The position numbers and the translations under genes were made by a program. A DNA stretch of 64,000 nt from the NCBI RefSeq assembly GCF_030042015.1, contig NZ_JASIAL010000436.1, positions 1 through 64,000 of the forward strand, read 5' to 3'. Shown here piece by piece: positions 53,176-60,948 of this stretch. Under the pieces are notes generated by a model that saw only the letters and a list, made by a program, of their open reading frames with translations, made no database searches and was not told where the DNA came from. Every line of letters starts with the position of its first letter. Position 1 is the first letter of the stretch. The stretch comes from Trebonia sp030042015. Its GTDB lineage: Bacteria > Actinomycetota > Actinomycetes > Streptosporangiales > Streptosporangiaceae.

Positions 53176-54840
53176 ATGCCCGCGCTCCCCCCGACGGGGA
53201 ACCACTTCATCGTCTGCGGGGACAGCCCGCTTGCCTACCGCATCACCCGTGAACTGACCACACGCTACGGCGAGGAAGTCATCGTGGTGCTCCCGTCCCT
53301 GCTGCGCAACCACGGTCCGCGGATCGCCGCGCTCCCGCGGGTCACCGTGCTGGAACACGACGAGCTGACGACTGAGGCGTTCGCCAGCGCCGGGGTGGCG
53401 TCGGCGCGCGCCCTCGGCCTCGTCGGACCCGACGACATCGGCAATTTCCACGCCGGCCTGCGCGCCCAGGAGCTCAACCCGGACTTGCGCCTGGTCATGG
53501 CCGCCTTCAACCGCAGGCTCGGTGAGCATTTCCGCGGCTTCTTCCCCGATTGCACGGTGCTGTCAAGCAGCCAGATGGCCGCGCCGTCGTTCGTTGCCGC
53601 CGCGCTCGGCGAACCGGCCCCCAGCCACGTCCGGGTATCCGGGCGCACGCTGTACGTCGCCAGGCGGGCTGACGTGCCCGCCGGGCATACGGTCTGCGGT
53701 CTTCAGGTGCCCGACGATCCGGCGGGCACGACCCAGCTGATCGCGCCAGAAGCGCTGCGGGACACCGCCGACGGCCTTGTGCTTGCGGTGGCGGACGGCA
53801 CGCCGCGCGATCCGCTCGCCAGCAGGCGGCACCCGGTGCGCGCCGCGCTCGGCGTGGCGCAGCGGCTGGCCTGGAACAAGTTCGGCCTGGTTTTCGCGAT
53901 CCTGGTCGCGGCCGTGGTGGCCGGGTACTTCCTGCTGTTGCAGGTTCCCGCTTATTCGTCCGCCGACGCGCTCTACCTGGCGGTCATGGACATCACCGGA
54001 TCGGCGCTCACGATGGCCTCAGACAGCGGGGCGGAGAAGGTCTCGCAGGTGGTGCTCACCCTTGACGGCATGGCGCTGATCCCGCTCGTAACCGCCATCA
54101 TCGTCGGCGCCCGGCTGACCGGGTCGATCCGCGGCGAACCGCGGCCGCGCGGCGGCCACGTCATCGTCGTCGGGCTGGGCAATGTTGGCACGCGGGTGGT
54201 CGGCGAGCTGCATGACCTTGGCTTCGACGTCGCCTGCGTCGACCGGGATCCCGAAGCCCTCGGCGCCCCGCTCGCGCGCCGTCTCGGCCTGCCCCTCGTG
54301 ATCGGCGAGGCTTACCTGGAGGAGACGCTGCACGCGGCGGGGCTGGACAATGCCATCGCGCTTGTCTCGGTGACCAGCAGCGACATCGTGAACCTCGAGA
54401 CCGCGCTGCAGGCGCGGGCGATGCGCGAGGACCTGCGCATCGTGCTGCGCCTGTTCGATGACGACCTCGCCCAGCGGGTGCAGAAGACCGTCGGCAACGT
54501 GGTCTCGCGCAGTGTCTCGTACATGGCGGCGCCGGCTTTCGCGGCGGCGCTGCTCGAGCACCAGGTGCTGCGCACGATAGCCGTCGGCAGGCACGTGCTG
54601 CTGATCGCCGACGTCCGGGTCGAGGCCGGCGCGGACATCGCGGGGCAGGCTGTCGCGGAACTCGAAAGCGATGGCCTCGCACGGGTCCTGGCGCTGCAAT
54701 TGCGGGGCTCCCAGAAAGTCGACTGGACGCCGCACCGGGGATACCTGCTCGCGGCGGGTGACCGGGTCATTGTGCTGGCCACCAGGGCCGGACTCAGCAG
54801 ATTCCTGGCCGGTAACCGGCCGGTCGCCTCGCCCTTATGA
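53176..54840 (+). CDS. RCK-pore-RCK potassium-channel-like protein
   Basis: 554 residues. An N-terminal RCK-like Rossmann domain (HFIVCGDSPLAYRITREL, glycine pattern degenerate) is followed by two membrane helices (VFAILVAAVVAGYFLLL and LDGMALIPLVTAIIVGA) flanking a pore loop. A second TrkA-N domain has an intact VIVVGLGNVGTRVVGEL and acidic VDRD. The pore loop reads YLAVMDITGSALTMAS, without the canonical TVGYGD filter. The protein may be a non-selective or CASTOR-like channel. Start is ATG 53176; upstream is AT-rich (TTCATTATGATC). Confidence 0.82.
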   Translation: MPALPPTGNHFIVCGDSPLAYRITRELTTRYGEEVIVVLPSLLRNHGPRIAALPRVTVLEHDELTTEAFASAGVASARALGLVGPDDIGNFHAGLRAQELNPDLRLVMAAFNRRLGEHFRGFFPDCTVLSSSQMAAPSFVAAALGEPAPSHVRVSGRTLYVARRADVPAGHTVCGLQVPDDPAGTTQLIAPEALRDTADGLVLAVADGTPRDPLASRRHPVRAALGVAQRLAWNKFGLVFAILVAAVVAGYFLLLQVPAYSSADALYLAVMDITGSALTMASDSGAEKVSQVVLTLDGMALIPLVTAIIVGARLTGSIRGEPRPRGGHVIVVGLGNVGTRVVGELHDLGFDVACVDRDPEALGAPLARRLGLPLVIGEAYLEETLHAAGLDNAIALVSVTSSDIVNLETALQARAMREDLRIVLRLFDDDLAQRVQKTVGNVVSRSVSYMAAPAFAAALLEHQVLRTIAVGRHVLLIADVRVEAGADIAGQAVAELESDGLARVLALQLRGSQKVDWTPHRGYLLAAGDRVIVLATRAGLSRFLAGNRPVASPL

Positions 54841-54856
54841 CTGGCGCGTCATGGTA

Positions 54857-54871
54857 ACCCAATAATTGGGT
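54857..54871. promoter_or_regulatory. Palindrome upstream of the acetate transporter gene
   Basis: ACCCAAT-A-ATTGGGT, a perfect 7-bp dyad 17 bp after the RCK-pore-RCK stop and about 237 bp upstream of the transporter start. It could be an operator or part of a terminator; no T tract follows. Confidence 0.35.
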
Positions 54872-55107
54872 CTCGCGGGGCGGTTACGGGCGCGTTACGC
54901 TATTAGCGGAACTTTCAACCTGGTTGTTAGCGTGCCAGGAGGGAAGCCAGAGATTAGCCGCAGGATGGGGCCGTATCGGACCTAACGGCGCAGCACTGGT
55001 TTCGCGCCGCAAGGCCGGGATTATGGTTCCGTTACTGCCGAACCATGTGCCCGGACGACGGCAGCGGGAGCAAGCCAGCGGACGGGCTTGTCAAGCTCGG
55101 AGGCATT

Positions 55108-55734
55108 ATGAGCGTCAGTGAGGACCGTACAGTAGAGCCCTCCGTTCAGCCCGCCGCTCCCGCGTCGGGAATCGCCGACCCAGCCCCGCTCGGGCTGGCG
55201 GCGTTCGCTCTAACCACATTCCTGCTGTCGGCAGCCAACGCCAACTGGATGACCGCCGCAACCGGCAGCGCGTGGCTCGGCTACGCGCTCGCCTACGGCG
55301 GCCTCGCCCAGCTGCTGGCCGGTATGTGGGAGTTCAGGAACAAGAACGTGTTCGGAGCTACCGCGTTCTCCTCGTACGGCGGCTTCTGGATCGGCCTGTT
55401 CCTGTGGGCACGGTTTGTCGCGCCGACCGCATCGAGCGTCGCGGTCGCCGATCACGACCTCGGGTGGATCGCGCTCGCGTTCGCGATCTTCAACACCTAC
55501 ATGCTGATCCTGTCCACCCAGGTGAACCTCGCGGTCTTCGGCGTGTTCCTGACCCTTGAGATCACCGAGATCCTCCTGTTCATCGGTAACTTCGCCACCA
55601 ACAGCGCGACCGTCAAGGCCGGCGGTTACCTCGGCGTGATCACCGCGCTGGTGGCTTGGTACACCTCGGCCGCGGGCGTCTCGAACGGCATCGGCGGCCG
55701 ATTGCGGCTACCGGTAGGCAAGCCGCTGCTCTAG
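55108..55734 (+). CDS. Acetate/succinate transporter, GPR1/FUN34/YaaH family
   Basis: 208 residues with six helices. The family signature ADPAPLGLAAFALTTFLLS and MWEFRNKNVFGATAFSSYGGFW are clear. YaaH/SatP members form hexameric acetate-succinate channels. ATG 55108 is preceded by CTCGGAGGCATT. The 267-bp leader contains ACCCAATAATTGGGT (54857-54871), a perfect short palindrome. Confidence 0.92.
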   Translation: MSVSEDRTVEPSVQPAAPASGIADPAPLGLAAFALTTFLLSAANANWMTAATGSAWLGYALAYGGLAQLLAGMWEFRNKNVFGATAFSSYGGFWIGLFLWARFVAPTASSVAVADHDLGWIALAFAIFNTYMLILSTQVNLAVFGVFLTLEITEILLFIGNFATNSATVKAGGYLGVITALVAWYTSAAGVSNGIGGRLRLPVGKPLL

Positions 55735-55837
55735 CTCACCCCGCGTCAGCGGCAGTCCCGGTCAGTTCTCCTGCTCGCGCCGGGTACGGTAAGGCGGTCA
55801 GCCGCAACCGTACCCGGCGCGACGGGAGGATCGGGAT

Positions 55838-56512
55838 ATGCACCTGCAGGACGGGCCGCAGCTTGACCTGTCTGCTCAGGTCGCGAAGGTGAAAGCTAAG
55901 ACGCGGCCGTGGAAGTCGATCATCGCGCTGGCGTTCGCGATCGTGGCGGCCATAGCGTCAGGCTGGGCGCACCACGACTTCAACCGGTACTTCGACGCCA
56001 AGCACGTGCCGAACCAGATTATCGCCGCGGCTGCCGCCGCGGCGTTCTGCGTGTTCGCATGCATCGCTACGTATGGGCTGGCCGGCAAGGCGCGGTCTGT
56101 GCTCGAGCGGCGTACTGGCAGGTCGCATGCCGCGGTGGTCCGGTACGCGCTGCTGCTGGTGGGCGGCTTCACCACCTTGGTGATCACGCTGCTGCTCTTT
56201 TCCGTCCCAGTTGGCCAACTGGTCGTAGGCGGGGCGCTGACCAGCGTGTTCGTCGGAATAGCCGCGCAGCAGGCGCTGTCCAACGTGTTCGCCGGGATCG
56301 TCTTGCTGCTCGCCCACCCGTTCCGGGTCGGCGACGCCATCCGGCTGCGGGCCGGCGCGCTCGGCGGCAGCGGCCAGATCGAGGGGACAGTGACCGAGAT
56401 CGGCATCACCTACGTGCGCCTCGACTCAAGCGGCAGCATCATGTCGATCCCGAACTCACAGGTCCTCAACGCCGTGGTGGGCCCGGTCCCGCCGCCCCCC
56501 GAGGGGAGCTAG
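55838..56512 (+). CDS. Small mechanosensitive channel (MscS family)
   Basis: 224 residues, ATG 55838 with GGGAGGATCGGGAT upstream. Three helices, the last being the MscS pore helix VGGALTSVFVGIAAQQALSNVFAG, then the beta-domain HPFRVGDAIRL and EGTVTEIGITYVRL. It lacks the usual larger C-terminal cage. It releases osmotic pressure. Single gene. Confidence 0.88.
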   Translation: MHLQDGPQLDLSAQVAKVKAKTRPWKSIIALAFAIVAAIASGWAHHDFNRYFDAKHVPNQIIAAAAAAAFCVFACIATYGLAGKARSVLERRTGRSHAAVVRYALLLVGGFTTLVITLLLFSVPVGQLVVGGALTSVFVGIAAQQALSNVFAGIVLLLAHPFRVGDAIRLRAGALGGSGQIEGTVTEIGITYVRLDSSGSIMSIPNSQVLNAVVGPVPPPPEGS

Positions 56513-56627
56513 TGAGCCGGTCCCCGGTTGCGGGGTCAGCGTGCGGTCGCCTGCTCCGGCCCTGCGCTGTCCCGGCTGCCCCGGGCACATCGGGCGCCCC
56601 GGGCGCCCGGGCCGCTGGGATGCGCCT

Positions 56628-56681
56628 CATGATCACGGGTCAAAGGTGACCGCGGGCGGTCCCCTTTGACCCATGATCATG
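56628..56681. repeat. 54-nt near-perfect palindrome
   Basis: Arms 56628-56653 and 56656-56681 pair over 26 bp with two mismatches around a GG loop; the outer part is CATGATCA and the inner GGTCAAAGG/GACCGC. It would form a long cruciform or hairpin. It may be a terminator for mscS or an interspersed repeat. Confidence 0.75.
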
Positions 56682-56863
56682 GTCCATGGGCGGTTTCCGG
56701 GAGGTGGTTCACCGCTGGACGGGGGAAATGTCCGCTATGTGCCCGCCGCTGGCGCGGTTGACCCGTGACCTGCCCTCCGCCGCAAACGGCCAGCGGCCAC
56801 GGCCGGCACCTTCTGTGACCGAAGACCGCTCACGTGGTGACCGCAGAACTCACCGCCGGCTCA

Positions 56864-57146
56864 CTAGCCCAGCGGCGCGGTCGTCCACGCGGCCGGATTC
56901 GTGCCGAGGAATTGGGTCCGCGCGAGCACTCCGAGCACCCCGCCCAGTTCCGCGCTGCCCGGCAGCGGCGCGTCGACGCTGACGGCGTTCCTGGCCCGGC
57001 CCCAGTGCGTGTAGCCGGGTGATCGCCGCCTGCGCGAGGTCGTCAGCGCCCTGCCAGTCCTGGCACAGCAGGTACGCCACGCGGCGCAGCCAGGGCAGGC
57101 GCGCCTTGACATAGTCGGTGAATTCGGCATCCCGCGCGGATTTCAC
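56864..57146 (-). pseudogene. Truncated, frameshifted SigE-family sigma factor
   Basis: Starts MKSARDAEFTDYVKARLPWL, then RRVAYLLCQDWQGADDLAQA and AITRL, the sigma region 2 of SigE-family ECF factors. After the Leu codon the frame must shift to continue as YTHWGRARNAVSVDA, the next conserved stretch. The frame then reads unrelated sequence to a stop at 56864; region 4 is missing. The gene is therefore not functional unless the base call is wrong. Confidence 0.6.
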
Positions 57147-57239
57147 CGGCCGCTCGCCACGGTGCGGCGTCCGGCTGTCAGCTGTTCCATACCCGCCTGA
57201 TGCCCGCGGGCGGGCGCGCGGTTGCCCACGGTTTCGTGA

Positions 57240-58391
57240 TCACCGGCCGCCCGTGTAGGCCTCGGTCAGCGTTGCCAGCAGCTCCGCCGTGCTGAACCGG
57301 CCGTCGATCCTGGCGCGGGCGGTGGCGGCCATCCGCGCCGCGACGGCCGGCCGGTCCAGCAGGTACCCGATCGCCGCGGCCAGCAGGTCGGGACGCCGCG
57401 GGGGTACCAGCAAGCCGGTTTCCCCGGGTATGACCACGTCGCCGACGGCGTTCACCGCGGTGGCCACCACGGGGACCTCGCACCTCATGGCCTCGACCAC
57501 AGAAGTGGGCAGGCCCTCGTAGCGGCTGGGCAGCGCGAAGACGTCGAAGGCGGGCAGGATGTCAGGGACGTCTGTCCGCTCGCCTGCCAGCACGACCCGC
57601 GGAGCGGGCGGCGAGCCTGGCCGCCCGGCCCGTGCTGCCAGCTGGCCGATCCGCCCGGCGAGCTCGCCGCCGCCGACCCAGACGCCGACCACGTCCGGCC
57701 GGCCGAGCTGGCGCAGCGCGGCGATGAAGTCCTCGGGCGCCTTCTGGTAAGTGAGCCGTCCGACCGCGCCGACCACGGCGGCGCCGGCCGGGATGCCCAG
57801 CGCCTGCCGTGCCTTGTCGCGGGCTTCCGTGGTGCGGGGTTGCCCGCCGTCCACGGCCACGCCGATCGTCCGGATCCGCTGGGGGGCGGCTAGCCCGCGG
57901 CGGACCGCCTCGACCGCCACACCGGTCCCGACGCAGAGCACCACGTCGGTGATGCGGCCGAGCCGCCGCTCGATCGCGACATACGCGCCTCGCTGCGCGC
58001 GTGACTGGAACTCATGGAAGGGGAAGCCGTGGTAGGTGTGCACGATCCGCGGTACTCCCGCGCGCCGGGCGGCGATCCGCCCGAGCACGCCCGCCTTCGA
58101 CGTGTGCGTGTGCACCACGTCGAAGTTCTGCTGCGCGAACAGCGCGGACAGCGCGCGGAACGCCCGCAGGTCGCCGCGCGGGTCGATTGGCCGCCGCAAG
58201 ACCGGCTCGATGCGAACCTCAAGGCCTGCCGCCGCGGCCTCGTCAAGCAGGCGGTCTCCGCTGCCGGTCACGATCGTCGCAGCGAACTCGCCGCGGTCGA
58301 GCGCGCGAGCGCCGCGCAGCGCGAGGATCCCGGCACCACCCTCCAGCCGGGTGATGACGGTTGCCACGCGCACCGGTTGGCGGCGGCTCAT
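57240..58391 (-). CDS. Glycosyltransferase family 4 protein
   Basis: 383 residues, GT-B fold. N-terminal VATVITRLEGGAGILALRGA and DVVHTHTSKAGVLGR; the C-terminal GT4 donor site has GRLTYQKAPEDFIAAL and FALPSRYEGLPTSVVEAM, where the two Glu form the retaining EX7E motif. It transfers a sugar from a nucleotide donor to the growing exopolysaccharide (inference from context). Last gene of the minus-strand cluster; start overlaps the preceding gene stop by 4 nt. Confidence 0.92.
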   Translation of the reverse strand: MSRRQPVRVATVITRLEGGAGILALRGARALDRGEFAATIVTGSGDRLLDEAAAAGLEVRIEPVLRRPIDPRGDLRAFRALSALFAQQNFDVVHTHTSKAGVLGRIAARRAGVPRIVHTYHGFPFHEFQSRAQRGAYVAIERRLGRITDVVLCVGTGVAVEAVRRGLAAPQRIRTIGVAVDGGQPRTTEARDKARQALGIPAGAAVVGAVGRLTYQKAPEDFIAALRQLGRPDVVGVWVGGGELAGRIGQLAARAGRPGSPPAPRVVLAGERTDVPDILPAFDVFALPSRYEGLPTSVVEAMRCEVPVVATAVNAVGDVVIPGETGLLVPPRRPDLLAAAIGYLLDRPAVAARMAATARARIDGRFSTAELLATLTEAYTGGR

Positions 58392-59314
58392 CCCGGCTGG
58401 CAGGCCGCTGTCGCCGACGTGTCCTCGGCCGACCAGTAGCTGGGCAGCGCCTGGTAAGGGTTCGAGCCGGTGCCGTCGGTCACGTACACGTACCCGGCAT
58501 CCCTGCTGTGGGCGAGCCTGAGGGCGTTCGCCAGGTCCGCTCCTGGCGTGGCGAAGATTGTGTGGGCGAACTTCGAGGCGGGATAGTCCCGTGCCCAGCC
58601 GGGCACGTCGGCCGTGAGGTACTGGGCGTACGTGCCCTCGAACACCATCACCACGTTACCGATTGACATGTACGCCTGGTCGGGATAGTCGCCGGGGTTG
58701 AGCCAGACCTGCGAGCCGGGATTGGTCCGGTGGATGTAGTCCGCGAGCTGCTTGTAGTAGGAGATCTGCTGCGGCTGTCCCGAGACACGGTCCAGGAAGA
58801 TGCTGGTCACCCCGTACCAGGCCGCGTAGTCGCGCACGTCGGCTTCGACCTGCGCGATCGGGCGCTGCCCGTCCTCGGTGGAGGAGTAGCCGAGGATCGT
58901 GATCCCCGCGGCCTTCGCCTGGCTGACCAGGGCCTGGAACTCAGGGTTGGGCGCGGTCCCGGCGCCCGCGCCCGTAATGTCAAGGATCATGTCCGCGGGC
59001 GGCGGCGTGCTGCGGGTCGCCTCGGTCCAGTATCCCGGTGCGAAGTAGGCCGGCACGTTGAGGTGCTCGCAGAGGCCGTCCGTGCCGGTGGCCGGCGTGG
59101 TGGTGGCCACCGGCCCGCTCCCCCCGGTAACGGTGACGCCGATCACCACTCCCGCCACCGCCAGCACTCCGGCCAGCGCGGTGACCGCCAGCGTCGTGGT
59201 CCGGACGGGGCCAGCGCCCAGGCCGCGCCGGTATCTGTACCTGTATCTGTACCTGTTGTACCTGTACCTGTACCTGTGCCTGGATCTGTGTCTGCGTCTG
59301 GCAGGCGCGCTCAT
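58388..59314 (-). CDS. Membrane-anchored spherulin-4-family (GH135-like) protein
   Basis: 308 residues from ATG 59314. The cytoplasmic N-terminus is an Arg/Tyr repeat (RYRYRYNRYRYRYRYRR), then one helix (TTTLAVTALAGVLAVAGVVI) and a Thr-rich linker. The external domain is spherulin-4 like: NVPAYFAPGYW, ITILGYSSTEDG, YAAWYGVTSIFLDRV, WLNPGDYPDQAYM and MVFEGTYAQY. The fungal relative Sph3 cleaves alpha-1,4-GalNAc polymers; Asp in LDRV and Glu in FEG are candidate catalytic residues. It is coupled to the neighbouring paralogue by ATGA and to the GT4 gene downstream. Confidence 0.85.
   Translation of the reverse strand: MSAPARRRHRSRHRYRYRYNRYRYRYRYRRGLGAGPVRTTTLAVTALAGVLAVAGVVIGVTVTGGSGPVATTTPATGTDGLCEHLNVPAYFAPGYWTEATRSTPPPADMILDITGAGAGTAPNPEFQALVSQAKAAGITILGYSSTEDGQRPIAQVEADVRDYAAWYGVTSIFLDRVSGQPQQISYYKQLADYIHRTNPGSQVWLNPGDYPDQAYMSIGNVVMVFEGTYAQYLTADVPGWARDYPASKFAHTIFATPGADLANALRLAHSRDAGYVYVTDGTGSNPYQALPSYWSAEDTSATAACQPG
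59231..59299. repeat. Hexamer repeat encoding an Arg/Tyr tail
   Basis: About eleven 6-bp units, mainly GTACCT and GTATCT on the plus strand, with a 3-base interruption GTT at 59255-59257 and drifted units (GTGCCT, GGATCT, GTGTCT, GCGTCT) towards 59299. On the minus strand they encode alternating Arg and Tyr codons. Confidence 0.9.
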
Positions 59315-60039
59315 GTCAGCTCCTTCCGGTGCCGACCCCCTGGCCTGCCGTCGCCGACGCCGTAGTCGGCCGGCAGGGCATCGTACGGGTTCGGCCCGCT
59401 TCGTTCTGTGATGTACACGGACGCCGCGCGGCGGCTCACCGCCAGCTGCCGGGCGTCGGCGAGCTTGTCCACCGGGACGGAGTGCACCACGTGGTAGAAC
59501 TTCTCCGGCGCCCACCGCTGCGTCCAGCGCGGCATGTGCAGCCGCTGGTAGGCGGGCCACGGCCCCTCGAAGGTGCCGAGCAGGTCCGCGTGCCGGGCAT
59601 AGGCCTCGGCCGGGTGCGTGCCGTGGTTGAAGAACACGACGTCCAGGTCCTCCGCCCGGATCCGGGCCGCCAGCTCCGCGTAGTACCTGACCTGCTCCGG
59701 ACCGGCGGCGACCCGGTCGAGGCACATTCCGCGCACGCCGTACCAGTCCTGGTAGCGGCCGGCCTCAGCCATCGCCTGGGGCATGGGAACATGCCCGTAG
59801 TCGGTGTCGATGTACCCGATCACGCCCACGCCCGCGCGGCGCAGCAGGTCCGCTGCCTCCCGGAACGCCCGCTGCGGCCTGGTTCCCGGCCCGCTCGCGA
59901 CGTTGAGGATGACCAGCCACACCCGCGACGGGTGCTCGGCCAGCCACTGCCACTGCTGGGGCTGCAGGCCAGGATGAAAGTATGCCGGGACGACCAGGCG
60001 AGGCCGGACGGGAACCGCCTGGCCGTCCGGGGCAGACAT
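59311..60039 (-). CDS. Cytosolic spherulin-4-family (GH135-like) paralogue
   Basis: 242 residues from ATG 60039 with no signal peptide or membrane helix. It shares the pattern of its neighbour: LVVPAYFHPGL, VGVIGYIDTDYG, YQDWYGVRGMCLDRV, VFFNHGTHPAEAY, LGTFEGPWPAY and YITERSGPNPYDALP. Thus it is a paralogue with candidate catalytic Asp and Glu at equivalent places. A cytosolic member is odd for a polymer hydrolase; it may act on a lipid-linked or intracellular precursor, or be exported by another route. It overlaps both flanking genes by 1 or 4 nt. Confidence 0.82.
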   Translation of the reverse strand: MSAPDGQAVPVRPRLVVPAYFHPGLQPQQWQWLAEHPSRVWLVILNVASGPGTRPQRAFREAADLLRRAGVGVIGYIDTDYGHVPMPQAMAEAGRYQDWYGVRGMCLDRVAAGPEQVRYYAELAARIRAEDLDVVFFNHGTHPAEAYARHADLLGTFEGPWPAYQRLHMPRWTQRWAPEKFYHVVHSVPVDKLADARQLAVSRRAASVYITERSGPNPYDALPADYGVGDGRPGGRHRKELT

Positions 60040-60944
60040 CAGGCTCCATTCCACAGATCCCGGACAGCCGCGGCCAGGTCCCGGCGCGGCCGCCAGCCCA
60101 GGTCTTCGGCCGCCCTCGTGATGTCGGCCTGCTGCCAGTCGAGGCCGGCCGTGCGCGCTGATCCGGGGGCGTCCTCGCGCACCTGGACATCGCATCCGCT
60201 GGCCGCGAGCAGCTCCTGGACCAGGACCCGGGCCGGGACGCCGGTGCCGCTGCCGACGTTGACGACCGCGTGCGGCAGGGACGGCGCCGCCGCCGCGGCA
60301 AGCGCCGCGTCGGCGACATCGCGGGCGTCCACGAAGTCGCGAACCGAGTGCAGCGGGCCCAGCCGCAGGCTCGTGCCGTTGGCCGCTGCCAGCAGCCGCC
60401 GCAGTTGCGCGGCGGCGTGTCCGGGCAGGCTGTCTTCCGGCGCCCCGGCCCCGACCACGTTGAACACCCGCAGCACCACGGCGTCCAGCCCTGCCGTACG
60501 GGCCAGTTCGACCAGCCGGGTGCCGCCGAGCTTGGTGACACCGTACAGGCCGGCCGGCCGGGGGACGGCCGTCTCGGCCACCGGCACGCCATCCTCGGCC
60601 GCCCCGTACTCGGCGGCCGATCCGACGTGCACAAGCCGGGCCGGAACGCGGGCGCGGCTCTGGAGCAAGGCCGTGACCAGCGTGTGCACCGCGGTGATGT
60701 TCGCGGCCGCGAGTGCGTCCGCGCTGCCGCTGGTCGCCCCGGCACAGTTGACGACCACCTCGGGCGCGGCGGACGCCACCAGCGAAGCGACCTGCGCGAC
60801 GGGATCCGCCACGAGGTCCAGCCGCAGGTGCTGCCCGGGGAGCGCCGAGCGACCCGCGGTCAGCACCGTGTGGCCCGCGCTCGCGGCCTCGCGTCTTACG
60901 TGGCCGCCGAGGAAACTGCTCGCACCGATGATCAGGATCCGCAT
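60039..60944 (-). CDS. NAD-dependent sugar epimerase/dehydratase
   Basis: 301 residues, extended short-chain dehydrogenase fold. Cofactor site ILIIGASSFLGGHV, an active-site Tyr-Lys pair in GLYGVTKLGGTRLVELA, and VGSAAEYGAAEDG with the Ser. RVFNVVGAGAPEDSLPGHA and FVDARDVADA also fit. It is likely to interconvert a nucleotide sugar for the polymer; the exact sugar is unknown. It overlaps the spherulin gene by one base. Confidence 0.88.
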   Translation of the reverse strand: MRILIIGASSFLGGHVRREAASAGHTVLTAGRSALPGQHLRLDLVADPVAQVASLVASAAPEVVVNCAGATSGSADALAAANITAVHTLVTALLQSRARVPARLVHVGSAAEYGAAEDGVPVAETAVPRPAGLYGVTKLGGTRLVELARTAGLDAVVLRVFNVVGAGAPEDSLPGHAAAQLRRLLAAANGTSLRLGPLHSVRDFVDARDVADAALAAAAAPSLPHAVVNVGSGTGVPARVLVQELLAASGCDVQVREDAPGSARTAGLDWQQADITRAAEDLGWRPRRDLAAAVRDLWNGA

Positions 60945-60948
60945 CGGT

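Larger units (their letters stand above)
56513..57239. other. Intergenic region with a large palindrome and a broken sigma gene
   Basis: 727 bp with no intact gene. The palindrome is at 56628-56681 and the SigE-like fragment at 56864-57146. The remaining sequence is G+C-rich without recognisable coding signal. Confidence 0.5.
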
